This document shows, in pieces, positions 1 to 8,609 of a DNA stretch of 46,874 bases. A model generated the notes under the pieces. That model was not told where the DNA came from and searched no databases. It saw nothing but the letters and a program-made list of their open reading frames with translations. Both the position numbers and the translations under genes were made by a program. The stretch comes from CAYZNE01 sp964461035 (GTDB taxonomy: Archaea > Nanobdellota > Nanobdellia > Woesearchaeales > CAYZNE01). Every line of letters begins with the position of its first letter. The stretch's first letter is position 1. The stretch covers positions 1-46,874 of the forward strand of contig CAYWRI010000010.1 in the NCBI GenBank assembly GCA_964461035.1, in the 5' to 3' direction.

Positions 1-1
1 T

Positions 2-598
2 AAAACTCTTGCAAATATTGAAGGTGACTCAGATCGTCTTAAAGTAAAAATATCTTACAAAGCACAATATCTTGAACCATCTGATGACTTAGTTGTAAAT
101 GTGCTTCAAGATGCAATAGTTAAATATACTAATCAAATAATAAAACCCTTAGATCTTGAAAAATTATTTGAAAGAAGACTTGATGAATTATCTGGAGGAG
201 AACTTCAGAAAGTTGCAATAGCTGTTTGTCTTAGTAAAAATGCAGACATATTTCTTCTTGATGAGCCATCAGCATATCTTGATGTAGAGCAAAGATTATT
301 AGTCAGCAAAATAATAAGAGATATGGTTATTACATATAGTAAATCTGCACTTGTTGTTGATCATGATTTACTCTTTATTGATTATTTATCAGATAACTTA
401 ATTATATTCAAAGGCACTCCTGCAGTTCAAGGTCATGTAGATTCACCAACAACACTTGGAAAAGGGATGAAAGAATTTCTTAAAGATCTTAATATTTCTT
501 TCAGAAGAGATGAAGAAACATATCGTCCAAGAGCAAATAAATTAGATTCTCAGTTAGATAGAAAGCAAAAATCTGAAGGTAAATTGTATTATACTTAA
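2..598 (+). CDS. ABCE1/Rli1 ribosome-recycling ATPase, C-terminal part (5' end outside window)
   Basis: The reading frame is open from the first bases of the window, so this is the last 198 residues of a longer protein. It holds the second nucleotide-binding half of ABCE1: the signature LSGGELQKVAIA, the Walker B segment IFLLDEPSAYLDVEQR and the switch histidine in VVDHDLLFIDY. The pair SAYLD plus VEQR is typical of ABCE1 rather than of transporters, and no membrane segment is present. ABCE1 splits ribosomal subunits after termination with aRF1/aPelota; this role is family knowledge. The iron-sulfur domain and first ATPase lie upstream of the window. The family assignment is firm; only the start is missing. 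Confidence 0.93.
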   Translation, partial: KTLANIEGDSDRLKVKISYKAQYLEPSDDLVVNVLQDAIVKYTNQIIKPLDLEKLFERRLDELSGGELQKVAIAVCLSKNADIFLLDEPSAYLDVEQRLLVSKIIRDMVITYSKSALVVDHDLLFIDYLSDNLIIFKGTPAVQGHVDSPTTLGKGMKEFLKDLNISFRRDEETYRPRANKLDSQLDRKQKSEGKLYYT

Positions 599-781
599 TA
601 CTTAGTTTTTTAGAATTATATTTATTATCTAATGTTTTATTTCATATTCCTAATAAATTTACTGTATTCTTTCCTTTTATGTCTCACATGTTACTGTTAA
701 TCTTGCAAGCTCTTAAAAAATTTTTTTGATAATTGAGGTTAGATTCTTTTTAATATTATTGATATCAAAAAGTTTTATTTA

Positions 782-813
782 TTAGTTATTGTTTACTTCT
801 TAGTAACAACTAA
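782..813. repeat. Inverted repeat upstream of the 879-residue protein gene
   Basis: TTAGTT near 782 and its complement AACTAA near 808 bracket a further pair (TTTACT / AGTAAC) around a short TCTT loop. It lies about 60-90 bases before the next start, so it could be an operator, an RNA hairpin in the leader, or the end signal of the ABCE1 transcript. The rest of the 599-872 gap shows no gene. Confidence 0.4.
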
Positions 814-872
814 TCAACTATTGTTTTTTAGTTAATATAAGTTAAGATATAAACTCAGGGAGGTTTTTTAAA

Positions 873-3512
873 ATGAGTAAAAGAATGATTGGTAAGCCTT
901 TTAAAAAGGTTAATTTTAGTAAAGTAAATAGTACGTTACCTTATGATATTAGAGATGCTAATATTGATTTAGGCGTAGGATTAAAACCCGATACATCTTT
1001 ACAAGCTTTTGCTAAAGGTGTTGGTGAAAGTGATATTAATGCGGGAGATGTTATTTTATATTCTTTAGGTGCTTCTGCTCTTGTTGGAACTGCAGCTATA
1101 GTTGCTGACAATATTTTAGGACATAATTCTCAACCAGGAGCGGGACATAATTCTATTGTTGCATCATATGTTAATGCAGATAGTGCTGTTAATAATGCTC
1201 AAGCTTTTTTTGTGAATAATGATATTAATTCTACTGTTGTTGGTACAACACCTATTGAGTCTTCTGATTTAGCAAAGGTTTGTAATAGTTATGATGTTGA
1301 TGTTAGTAGATTTAAGAATGATGTTAAGAAAGGTAGAAAGTTTGCTGTTGTTCATTCTAAAGATGGTGATGTCTTAGCTGTTTATAATAATAGAGGTACT
1401 AAGATTTTAAAAACTAAAGAATTATTAAAAAATGAATCTGGAACTATTGTTAAGAATATTGTTAATTATGCTGCAAATGTTTTTGAAAAAGGTTTAAATT
1501 TAATAACTCCATCTGCATGTGCAAAAGAAATTCCTTCAATTTCTTCAGGACAAAAAAAAGATGTAATGAATTTAATGCAATCTCCAAATAACGAAAAGAC
1601 TCAATTTATATTCAATGTTAAAACATTAGGTACTTTTCCAAATCAAAAATATGATTTTAGTAAGTTGGATGTTGAAGATTTTTATGCTGAAAATGGAATA
1701 AGTCTTTTATCTCTTTCTAAAACTGCACTTTCTTATGAAGAGGTTTGTGAAGAGAATAAAAATTTTTGGGTTCATACTAATCCTCTTGTAGGTGAAGCAA
1801 GTCCTGAAGATAAGAAATTTATTGATGGCTTAGTAAATATGGCTATGGATAATTATCAATTAAGTGAATTACCTAAAGTGGTTGATCAAGTAAAAAATGT
1901 TTTAAATTCCTCAAAATATTCTGATTTGGAGATTAAAGGAGTAGGATTTACGGATTTAGTTCATTCTGTTTATGTTGCCATCAATAAAGATGTTACTTTT
2001 GTAAATGCTGATAATGCTGAATCTGATGACACGCATAATATGTTCACAGAACCTGATCAAACAATTGTTGTGAATGATTCTGAGTTAAATAGGGTTTTAG
2101 CTTATAATTTAGATGATGCAACAAAATCATATTTGCATAATGACGCTGTTCAAAGTAAATTAAACCAAGCAGCTATAAAAAGTGTTGAGAAAGAAATTTT
2201 TAAACTTGAAGATTTGTTAGTTAATGATGTTGATAGTTTAGCTATAGTGCATGATAAAATTGGTGATATGAATGTTATAGTTGTAGAAAAAGATGATATT
2301 CAATATCAGGTTACTGCTGATAATGAAGGGAATACTTTGAGTTTTGTTGTCTTAAATGATACACTTTCAAAGTTTACTCATGTTATTAGTATAGGAACTC
2401 CAAATGAAGAAGATATGAAATCTTTTCAAGCATATAGTAATTTATTAAAGGATCTTTACAAACATGCCAGTCTTGCAGAAAAAAAGAATTCAGTAATTAA
2501 TTCTATGGGTTCAGAAAATGTTAATTCAAAATCAATAAAAGAAATAGTTGATTTAATTGATCCGTCTCATGGAGAAGTAACTGAAGTGGTTATGAATTTG
2601 AATTCGTCAGGAAATATTCCAAATCAAAAATTTGGGTTTGATAATTTATCTGTTCAAGATTACACTCCTGAACATGATGTGTGTAATTTATTGCTAGAAA
2701 AAGATTTCCTTTACTATGATCAATATTTTAATAAAGAAAATCAATCTTTATCTCTTTGTGCTGATTCCCTCTATATTGAGAATACTCAAGATATAATAAT
2801 AAACAAAAAAATTATTGATAATCTTGTGGATATTGCTATGGATGAATACCAATTGGAACAATTACCCTTCGTAGTTGAAAAAGTAAAAAATGTACTTTCT
2901 TCATTAGATTATTCAAATTTGATTGTTAATGATGTTACGTTTATTGGTAAATCTTTTCTTAATGTTAGTATTGATGATAATATTACTTTCGAAATTGGAT
3001 ATAATTCATCTACAGGTATTGGTAGAGGCTCTAATTCTGATGACAAATGGGGCGCTCAGAACATTACTATAACAGATCCTGAAAATAATAGAAAAATAAC
3101 TTATAATTTAGATGAAGCAACAAAAGCGTATATTCATAAAGATGGAATGAATGATGAGTTTGGTTCCAGAGCTGCTGATGCTTTTGGTAAAGAATATTCT
3201 AAACTAATGGATAAATTGAGTGATCCAAGTGATAGTTTATTTATCGTTCAGGATGAATCACCAAAGGGTATAAATTCTTTAATAATTGAAGATAGGAGTG
3301 CACAATATAGAATAGATGCTGATAGTGAAGGAAATGTATTTGCTTTTTATTTATTAGATAAATCTGTGTCCAAATATACTTTTGGAATTCATTTGAATTC
3401 TGAATGTAGAAAAAAAGCTGAAGGTCTCGATGAGTATTTCTTTGAAGTATATAAATTTGGAACACAAAGGCTTTATGATGATGCTGTAGAAGTAATGAAT
3501 AACAGAAATTAA
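873..3512 (+). CDS. Large protein of unknown function with a tandem internal duplication
   Basis: Unrecognised, 879 residues, started at an ATG preceded by a strong ribosome site (GGGAGGT, 859-865). A hydrophobic stretch near residues 60-78 could be a membrane segment; next to it GHNS occurs twice (about 83-94). Residues about 227-530 and 555-868 are two diverged copies of one domain: FPNQKYDFSKLDVEDF matches IPNQKFGFDNLSVQDY, MAMDNYQLSELPKVVDQVKN matches IAMDEYQLEQLPFVVEKVKN, and AYNLDDATKSYLH matches TYNLDEATKAYIH. Acidic, Asn-rich composition and codon use richer in T-ending codons than neighbouring genes suggest a surface or accessory protein, possibly acquired. It stands alone, with a T-rich terminator after it. 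No enzyme motif seen. Confidence 0.75.
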   Translation: MSKRMIGKPFKKVNFSKVNSTLPYDIRDANIDLGVGLKPDTSLQAFAKGVGESDINAGDVILYSLGASALVGTAAIVADNILGHNSQPGAGHNSIVASYVNADSAVNNAQAFFVNNDINSTVVGTTPIESSDLAKVCNSYDVDVSRFKNDVKKGRKFAVVHSKDGDVLAVYNNRGTKILKTKELLKNESGTIVKNIVNYAANVFEKGLNLITPSACAKEIPSISSGQKKDVMNLMQSPNNEKTQFIFNVKTLGTFPNQKYDFSKLDVEDFYAENGISLLSLSKTALSYEEVCEENKNFWVHTNPLVGEASPEDKKFIDGLVNMAMDNYQLSELPKVVDQVKNVLNSSKYSDLEIKGVGFTDLVHSVYVAINKDVTFVNADNAESDDTHNMFTEPDQTIVVNDSELNRVLAYNLDDATKSYLHNDAVQSKLNQAAIKSVEKEIFKLEDLLVNDVDSLAIVHDKIGDMNVIVVEKDDIQYQVTADNEGNTLSFVVLNDTLSKFTHVISIGTPNEEDMKSFQAYSNLLKDLYKHASLAEKKNSVINSMGSENVNSKSIKEIVDLIDPSHGEVTEVVMNLNSSGNIPNQKFGFDNLSVQDYTPEHDVCNLLLEKDFLYYDQYFNKENQSLSLCADSLYIENTQDIIINKKIIDNLVDIAMDEYQLEQLPFVVEKVKNVLSSLDYSNLIVNDVTFIGKSFLNVSIDDNITFEIGYNSSTGIGRGSNSDDKWGAQNITITDPENNRKITYNLDEATKAYIHKDGMNDEFGSRAADAFGKEYSKLMDKLSDPSDSLFIVQDESPKGINSLIIEDRSAQYRIDADSEGNVFAFYLLDKSVSKYTFGIHLNSECRKKAEGLDEYFFEVYKFGTQRLYDDAVEVMNNRN

Positions 3513-3537
3513 TTTTTTATTTTTTTATTTTTTTTAT
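3513..3537 (+). terminator. T-rich terminator
   Basis: Directly after the stop codon come several long T runs separated by single A residues. Archaeal transcription termination relies on such T-tracts; nothing else occupies this spot. Confidence 0.6.
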
Positions 3538-3563
3538 TATAAATGTGCTTTTCTAACATAACC

Positions 3564-3571
3564 TTTTTAAA
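3564..3571 (+). promoter_or_regulatory. TATA box of the retropepsin/RimK-like operon
   Basis: CTTTTTAAAA is centred about 27 bases before the ATG at 3595, which predicts a leaderless transcript. Confidence 0.55.
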
Positions 3572-3594
3572 ATGTATAGTTAATCTCAATTATT

Positions 3595-4005
3595 ATGAAT
3601 AAATTATATAGTTTAGAACTTAATAAAGATAATGCGAATAAAGAGATTACCAAAAAGAAAGTTTTAGGATTATATGAATTTGTGAAAATTAATGGTAAAA
3701 AAGTTCTTGCAAGAATAGATTCAGGTGCAGTTAAGAGTTCAATAGATATTGAACTTGCAGCAGAATTGAGCTTAGGGCCAATAATTGGTTCCAGAATAAT
3801 AAGAAATGCTCATGGAACAACGCACAGATCTTTAGTTGAAGTAGATATTGAATTATGTAGAAAAAAAGTAAAAGCTAAATTTACTCTTCAAAGTAGAAAA
3901 GAAATGAAATTTAAAGTGTTAATAGGACAAAATGTTCTAATACATAATTTTATTATTGATCCTCAGAAGAATATACTCATAAAGCATAAAAAGGTAAAAA
4001 AATGA
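3595..4005 (+). CDS. Retropepsin-like aspartic peptidase family protein (RimB-like, PF05618)
   Basis: 136 residues. The core is LARIDSGAVKSSI (D42-S43-G44), the single aspartate motif of retropepsin-like proteases, followed by a second-strand segment FKVLIGQNVL, as expected for the family once called ATP-dependent zinc proteases (PF05618). Its stop overlaps the start of the next gene, a RimK-type ligase, by four bases (ATGA), so the two are translationally coupled. In bacteria RimB-like peptidases trim poly-glutamate tails added by RimK; here a matching add/remove pair is an inference from the neighbourhood. Starts leaderless at an ATG 27 bases after a TATA box. Confidence 0.8.
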   Translation: MNKLYSLELNKDNANKEITKKKVLGLYEFVKINGKKVLARIDSGAVKSSIDIELAAELSLGPIIGSRIIRNAHGTTHRSLVEVDIELCRKKVKAKFTLQSRKEMKFKVLIGQNVLIHNFIIDPQKNILIKHKKVKK

Positions 4006-5090
4006 AAGCAGCATTAATAAGTTTAGGTAGTTTAAGTTCAACATGGACTGCTGACGCATTAAGGAAATACTTTGATGAAGTCGATGAAATAAATCTTAAA
4101 GAAATTGAAATAAGTTTTACTGGAAAAAATCAATTAATACTTTACAGAGAAAAACCTCTTAAAAAATATGATGCAATTTATGCCAAAGGTTCATTTAGAT
4201 ATGCTAATCTTTTATCTGCATTAACAAGTATGCTTTCAAAGGAATGTTATATGCCTTTAACAGCATCTTCATTCACTAAAGCTCATGATAAACTTTTAAC
4301 TCAACTAAGATTAAATGCTGAAAATATTCCCATGCCTGAAACATTTTTAACAACCACTATTGATGCTGCTAAGAAAATACTAAAAAAAATGCAATATCCC
4401 ATAATAATGAAATTTCCTAAAGGAACACAGGGAAAAGGAGTTATGTTTGCAGATTCTTATGCAAGTGCTTCATCAATACTTGATGCACTTAATGTATTAA
4501 AACAACCAGTCATATTACAAGAATATGTAGAAACTGATTCTACTGATTTAAGAGTAATTGTTGTTGGTGGTAAAGTTGTTGCAGCATACAAAAGACTTGG
4601 TTCAATATATGAAAAAAGAGCTAATATTCATCAAGGCGGTGTTGGTAAACCTGTTGAATTAGATAATTATACTAAATCTATTGCGATTCAAGCAGCACAA
4701 GCATTAAAAGTCGATATTTGTGGTGTTGATATATTAGAAAGTTCAAGAGGTCCTCTTGTAATAGAAGTAAATCTTAGTCCTGGGCTTCAAGGTGTTACTA
4801 AATATACAAAAATAGATGTTGCAGATAAAATTGCAGAATTTATGTACGAAAAAGCAAAATGCATTAAAAAAGAAGATACTCAAAAAAAGACAAAGTCTTT
4901 ACTTATTGATTTAGGTATTGAAGACACAATTAAAGAATCTAAAGAATATGAAGAATTAATAACAAACTTAGAATTTAGAGGTGTAAGAATTCTTCTTCCA
5001 GAAGTTTTAACAAATAAAACAAAGTTTAATGATAAAACTGATGTGGTCTTTAAATTTAAAGAAAACTCTTTGATAATTGAAAAATTTTAG
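4002..5090 (+). CDS. RimK-family ATP-grasp ligase with C-terminal extension
   Basis: 362 residues. Residues 1-290 follow RimK: an N-terminal pre-ATP-grasp fold (YDAIYAKGSFRYANL), then the ATP-grasp domain with KFPKGTQGKGVMF (glycine-rich loop), VILQEYVETDSTDLRVIVVGG and the metal-binding end VIEVNLSPGLQGVTKYT. RimK enzymes add glutamate (or other amino acids) to a protein C-terminus or small molecule; the substrate cannot be read here. About 60 extra residues after the catalytic domain, rich in Lys and Glu, are unusual compared with the 300-residue bacterial enzyme. It overlaps the preceding retropepsin-like gene and, at its end, the last four bases of a convergent gene. Confidence 0.88.
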   Translation: MKAALISLGSLSSTWTADALRKYFDEVDEINLKEIEISFTGKNQLILYREKPLKKYDAIYAKGSFRYANLLSALTSMLSKECYMPLTASSFTKAHDKLLTQLRLNAENIPMPETFLTTTIDAAKKILKKMQYPIIMKFPKGTQGKGVMFADSYASASSILDALNVLKQPVILQEYVETDSTDLRVIVVGGKVVAAYKRLGSIYEKRANIHQGGVGKPVELDNYTKSIAIQAAQALKVDICGVDILESSRGPLVIEVNLSPGLQGVTKYTKIDVADKIAEFMYEKAKCIKKEDTQKKTKSLLIDLGIEDTIKESKEYEELITNLEFRGVRILLPEVLTNKTKFNDKTDVVFKFKENSLIIEKF

Positions 5091-5533
5091 ATTTTTTGTT
5101 TAATAAAATTGCTTATTGCTTTATTCACTTTTATATTTTCTAAACCTGAATAAAATTCTTGGTCAGTAGCAAGAAATTCAAATTGTATGGATTCAATTTT
5201 TTTCTCCATTGCATTAAGTTCTTGTTTTTTCACAGTATTTCTAAAATTTTTCACAATCAATAAAAATGTTATTTTAAGTTGCTCTAAATTTTCATTTAAA
5301 CTTATAAGTTCTTGTTTTATTAAACTAAGATCTTGAGTTATTGCTAAATCAGATTCTTCTAGTTGACAATCTCTTTGCTCTTGTCTAATATCATGAATCT
5401 GAGCTTGTTTTTCAATATTAGTTAATGCTTTAAGATTAAATGTGTGTAGTGTATTTAATTCTTCTTGAGATAAATGAATCTGATTAGTATTATCTTTTGC
5501 ACTGTTCATATTAGTTTTAGTTGTAATTTCCAT
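5087..5533 (-). CDS. Hypothetical coiled-coil protein
   Basis: 148 residues, unrecognised. The sequence is rich in Gln, Glu, Leu and Lys with long heptad-like stretches (about residues 45-95 and 105-135), no cysteines apart from one and no membrane segment, so it is likely a soluble helical coiled coil. It ends inside the last four bases of the convergent RimK-like gene and is divergent from the NFACT gene at 5640. The ATG at 5533 is the only good start. No function can be assigned. Confidence 0.6.
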   Translation of the reverse strand: MEITTKTNMNSAKDNTNQIHLSQEELNTLHTFNLKALTNIEKQAQIHDIRQEQRDCQLEESDLAITQDLSLIKQELISLNENLEQLKITFLLIVKNFRNTVKKQELNAMEKKIESIQFEFLATDQEFYSGLENIKVNKAISNFIKQKI

Positions 5534-5607
5534 TTCAGATAATTTTTTTGATTAAACAATGCACTATTTAATTCAATTAATGCACCATTTCTCATAATTA
5601 ATATTAA

Positions 5608-5618
5608 CATTTATAAAT
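5608..5618 (+). promoter_or_regulatory. TATA box of the NFACT gene
   Basis: CATTTATAAA centred about 26 bases before the ATG at 5640, consistent with leaderless transcription of the NFACT-methyltransferase operon. Confidence 0.55.
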
Positions 5619-5639
5619 TTATATCCATTTTAGAGTATT

Positions 5640-6785
5640 ATGAAATCAGAAACAAGTGCTTTGGATTTATTCTTTATCACAAAAGAGCTTCAAATACTAA
5701 AAGATGGAAAACTTGAAAAAGTATTTCATAATAAAGATAAAAAAACTGAAATAGTTTTCAGGATATACGCAAATCAGCATGGAACTAAACTTTTGAGAAT
5801 TGCTTTACCTAATTATATTTATCTAAGTCAATATAAAAGTGATTTTGAACAGCACCCTTCAGGTTTCGCAATGTTTCTAAGAAAGCATCTAAAAAATGCA
5901 AGAATAAAAAATATAACTCAGCACAACTTGGACAGAATTCTTGTAATAGATTTTGAAACTAAAAAAGATGATAAATTTCAAATTAAACAATTATTAATTG
6001 AATTATTTTCAGGGGGAAATGTTGTGCTCATTGATTCTTCTTTTAAAATAATGGGCTTATTAAATTCAGTTAGAAAGCAAGATAGAACAATTTTGCCAGG
6101 TAAACAATATTCTTTTCCTGATAAAAAAATAAATCCTCTACTTGATGAAACTTCAATAATTGAACAAGTATTGAAAAAAAGTGATAAAGAATCAATAATA
6201 AAAGCAATAGCAATAGACTTTAGCTTAGGTGGAGAATATGCTGAACTTATTTGCAGAGAAAGTAAAGTTGATAAAAATAAAAAAATATCTGAACTTTCAC
6301 AAGAGGATTTTCAAAAAATAATAAATTTCATAAAATCTTTGACAAATATCACTCCAAAAGGATTTATTTATGAAAAATCGATAAAACCATTAAAAGATTC
6401 AGATGAAAAAATTATTGAAAAATATGAGACATTTTGTCAAGCCATAGACGATTCTGTCACAGAAAAAAAATATTCGGAAGAAAAATCATTACATCAAAAC
6501 ATAAGTGATAAAAAAATAAGCAGAATTGACAATGTTCTAAACAAACAAGAAGAAATGATTAAAAAAATTCTGTCTGATTATGAAGATAATAATAAAAAAG
6601 GAGAGTTAATATATAATGAATATCAAGATATAAAACTACTTCTTGATAAAATTAATAATCTAAAAAAGAAAAATTTAACTTGGAATCAAATAAAATCTGC
6701 TCTTGAAAATAATAAATTAAAACATGTTATAAATGAAAAGAAGAATGAGATAATTATTGAAATAGAAGATCAACCAATTGAATAA
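5640..6785 (+). CDS. NFACT family (Rqc2/RqcH-type) protein lacking the C-terminal NFACT-R domain
   Basis: 381 residues. The N-terminal NFACT-N domain is clear: SALDLFFITKEL at the start, LRIALPNYIYLS, PSGFAMFLRKHLKNARI, and NLDRILVIDFE. D9 and the D98-R99 pair fall at the positions of the tRNA-contacting residues in yeast Rqc2 (D9, D98, R99). A helix-hairpin-helix region (about 165-240) and a lysine/glutamate-rich coiled coil (about 290-345) follow. Archaeal and bacterial homologues continue with an NFACT-R (DUF814) domain to 550-650 residues; here the protein stops after the coiled coil. Members rescue stalled large subunits and add alanine tails. It overlaps the reading frame of a downstream methyltransferase. 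Confidence 0.85.
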   Translation: MKSETSALDLFFITKELQILKDGKLEKVFHNKDKKTEIVFRIYANQHGTKLLRIALPNYIYLSQYKSDFEQHPSGFAMFLRKHLKNARIKNITQHNLDRILVIDFETKKDDKFQIKQLLIELFSGGNVVLIDSSFKIMGLLNSVRKQDRTILPGKQYSFPDKKINPLLDETSIIEQVLKKSDKESIIKAIAIDFSLGGEYAELICRESKVDKNKKISELSQEDFQKIINFIKSLTNITPKGFIYEKSIKPLKDSDEKIIEKYETFCQAIDDSVTEKKYSEEKSLHQNISDKKISRIDNVLNKQEEMIKKILSDYEDNNKKGELIYNEYQDIKLLLDKINNLKKKNLTWNQIKSALENNKLKHVINEKKNEIIIEIEDQPIE

Positions 6786-6810
6786 AAAGGTTAATATTAA
6801 GAGAAATAGA

Positions 6811-7707
6811 ATGAAACTAGAAGAAAGATATAAAAAATTAAGACCTGATTTTGACATTGAAGCATGTCCTGATAATTCAGAAATACGAAATGTTTTAAGA
6901 ATTAATACTTTAAAAATATCTGAAGAAAAATGTTTAAATAGATTAAAAAAGCAAGGTGTAAAACTTAAAAAAGTAGATTTTCTTCCTCATGCATATAAAT
7001 ATGAATCAGAGTTTTCTCTCGCTTCAACAACAGAATATGCTCTTGGACATTTTTATTTACAAGAAGCAGCTTCTCAAATACCTGCGTTAATTCTAAATCC
7101 GAACAAAACAGACATTGTTCTTGATATGTGTTCTGCACCAGGAAGCAAAACATCACAGTTAAGCCAATTAATGAATAATAAAGGTGTTATTTTTGCATTT
7201 GATGATAGTTCAGGAAGATTGAAAGCATTAAGAAGTAATTTGTTAAGATGTGGTTGCAAAAACGTTATTGTTTATACAAAAGATGCAAGATTTATTTCTG
7301 ATTATAATATAAAATATGATAAAATATTGCTTGATGTACCTTGTTCTGGAAATTTTGCAATAGATCCTGAATTTTTTGAAAAAAGAACTCTTTTTAGTTT
7401 TAAAGATAGAGCAATATTACAAAAAGAATTACTTAGAGCAGCACATAAAGTTTTGAAAAAAGGTGGAAATTTAATTTATAGTACTTGTTCTTTAGAACCT
7501 GAAGAAAATGAAGAAGTAATTGATTGGTTTTTAAGAAAATATGAAGATATTTCTATTGAAAAAATAGAAATAAAAATACCTAAATCTTCAAAAGGCTTAA
7601 TAAAAGTATTTGGTAAAGACCTTAATTCAGAACTTGAAAAATGTATGCGAATTTGGCCTGATTCAGGAATGCAAGGTTTCTTTGTTGCAAAATTGGTGAA
7701 GAAATAA
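6811..7707 (+). CDS. RNA (cytosine-5) methyltransferase, NOP2/Sun (RsmB/NSUN) family
   Basis: 298 residues from the ATG at 6811; an in-frame TTG at 6778 would overlap the previous gene and add an unlikely basic tail. Family landmarks are FYLQEAAS, the SAM-binding loop DMCSAPGSKTSQL, DVPCSGNFAIDP with one catalytic cysteine and YSTCSLEPEENEEVI with the second. These two cysteines (about C178 and C226) form and release the covalent RNA adduct. A PUA or other extra RNA-binding domain is absent, so the target, tRNA or rRNA, cannot be decided. It is the second gene of the NFACT operon. Confidence 0.92.
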   Translation: MKLEERYKKLRPDFDIEACPDNSEIRNVLRINTLKISEEKCLNRLKKQGVKLKKVDFLPHAYKYESEFSLASTTEYALGHFYLQEAASQIPALILNPNKTDIVLDMCSAPGSKTSQLSQLMNNKGVIFAFDDSSGRLKALRSNLLRCGCKNVIVYTKDARFISDYNIKYDKILLDVPCSGNFAIDPEFFEKRTLFSFKDRAILQKELLRAAHKVLKKGGNLIYSTCSLEPEENEEVIDWFLRKYEDISIEKIEIKIPKSSKGLIKVFGKDLNSELEKCMRIWPDSGMQGFFVAKLVKK

Positions 7708-7713
7708 ACTTAA

Positions 7714-8301
7714 TTATTTATACCATACACTTTGGTCTCTTTGACTTTCTCCACCCATTTCTATTACCTTAAATAATGCCTTTTGTCTGTCGATAAATTT
7801 TATTTCTTCTCCTTTATTTAAGAAAAAAAGTTTAGCAATATATGTTTCGTATGATACGTTGCTTGTTATAAACACTTTACCACCTATATCGTGAACATAA
7901 TTTATTACATCTTTAATTAATTGTGGCTCTTTACCAATTGTTTCTGATAAATCATCAATTATGAAATAGGGTGTTCCGTTTTTAGTTATATTTGTTTGAT
8001 TTCTTGTTAGTTTCGAGCAATTAATATAATTAGTCCGAATTCCAGCCATTGTTAATTCTTTTGCTATTCCTATTGCAATATGCGTTTTACCAACTCCTGC
8101 AGGGCCATAAGCCCAAATTCCTGCATTAGTTCCTTCATCTAATTTTATAAACTTCCTAGCTGTGTCTAATAAGTCTTTTTGCCCTTCATTCTTAGGATGG
8201 TAGTTATTCAATGTAGAACAAGTGTTTTCAATAGGAATATCAGGGTACTTTCGTATAAATTCAATATCTCCTATTAAATCTTGTAATCTTTTCTCAGACA
8301 T
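7714..8301 (-). CDS. DnaC/IstB-like AAA+ ATPase, 5' end apparently frameshifted
   Basis: 195 residues as an intact frame. Walker A is GPAGVGKTH (about 65-73), Walker B is YFIIDDL, sensor 1 is VFITSN, and the layout matches DnaC/IstB/DnaI helicase-loader ATPases. The frame stays open and protein-like for 33 codons upstream (NPEILTPQRLIEIKKYF is read there) but has no start codon; see the next entry. The true product is therefore probably about 232 residues if the shift is a sequencing error or is bypassed. It converges on the methyltransferase gene with a 6-base gap. No transposase lies next to it, so an IstB role is not supported. Confidence 0.75.
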   Translation of the reverse strand: MSEKRLQDLIGDIEFIRKYPDIPIENTCSTLNNYHPKNEGQKDLLDTARKFIKLDEGTNAGIWAYGPAGVGKTHIAIGIAKELTMAGIRTNYINCSKLTRNQTNITKNGTPYFIIDDLSETIGKEPQLIKDVINYVHDIGGKVFITSNVSYETYIAKLFFLNKGEEIKFIDRQKALFKVIEMGGESQRDQSVWYK

Positions 8302-8410
8302 ACGGTTTACAACAATATGATTTTCAACTATGTGCGTATTGCGAAAATATTTTTTTATCTCAATAAGTCTTTGAGGTGTTAATATTTCAGGATTAAATAG
8401 AATACTGCAT
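8302..8410 (-). pseudogene. Out-of-frame 5' segment of the DnaC-like gene
   Basis: A TATA box (TTTATAAA, 8433-8440) sits 27 bases before an ATG at 8410 on the minus strand, the usual leaderless spacing here. That ATG reads MQYSI and then hits a stop at 8393-8395. Dropping one T from the short ATTTA run (8394-8398) joins it to NPEILTPQRLIEIKKYFRNT and on into the ATPase. So one extra base separates promoter and start from the main frame. Either an indel in the assembly or a recent inactivation. Confidence 0.55.
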
Positions 8411-8609
8411 TTTGAAGGAAATTATGTTTATGTTTATAAATTTTTCTACATTAACTACTTTTTAATGATTACAAGTTTTTCTAGATTTCGGAATCAATGC
8501 AAAATCTTACAAATTTTTAAATAATTTTTATCTTTCTCATTTACAACATCAAAATGTAGTATGTGATTAATATTGATTTAAATTATATGAAAGTTCTATG
8601 ATAAAACAT

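Noticed and set aside
7714..8301. IS21-type IstB helper gene
   Set aside because: No IstA transposase or terminal inverted repeats nearby; the ATPase is better described only as DnaC-like.
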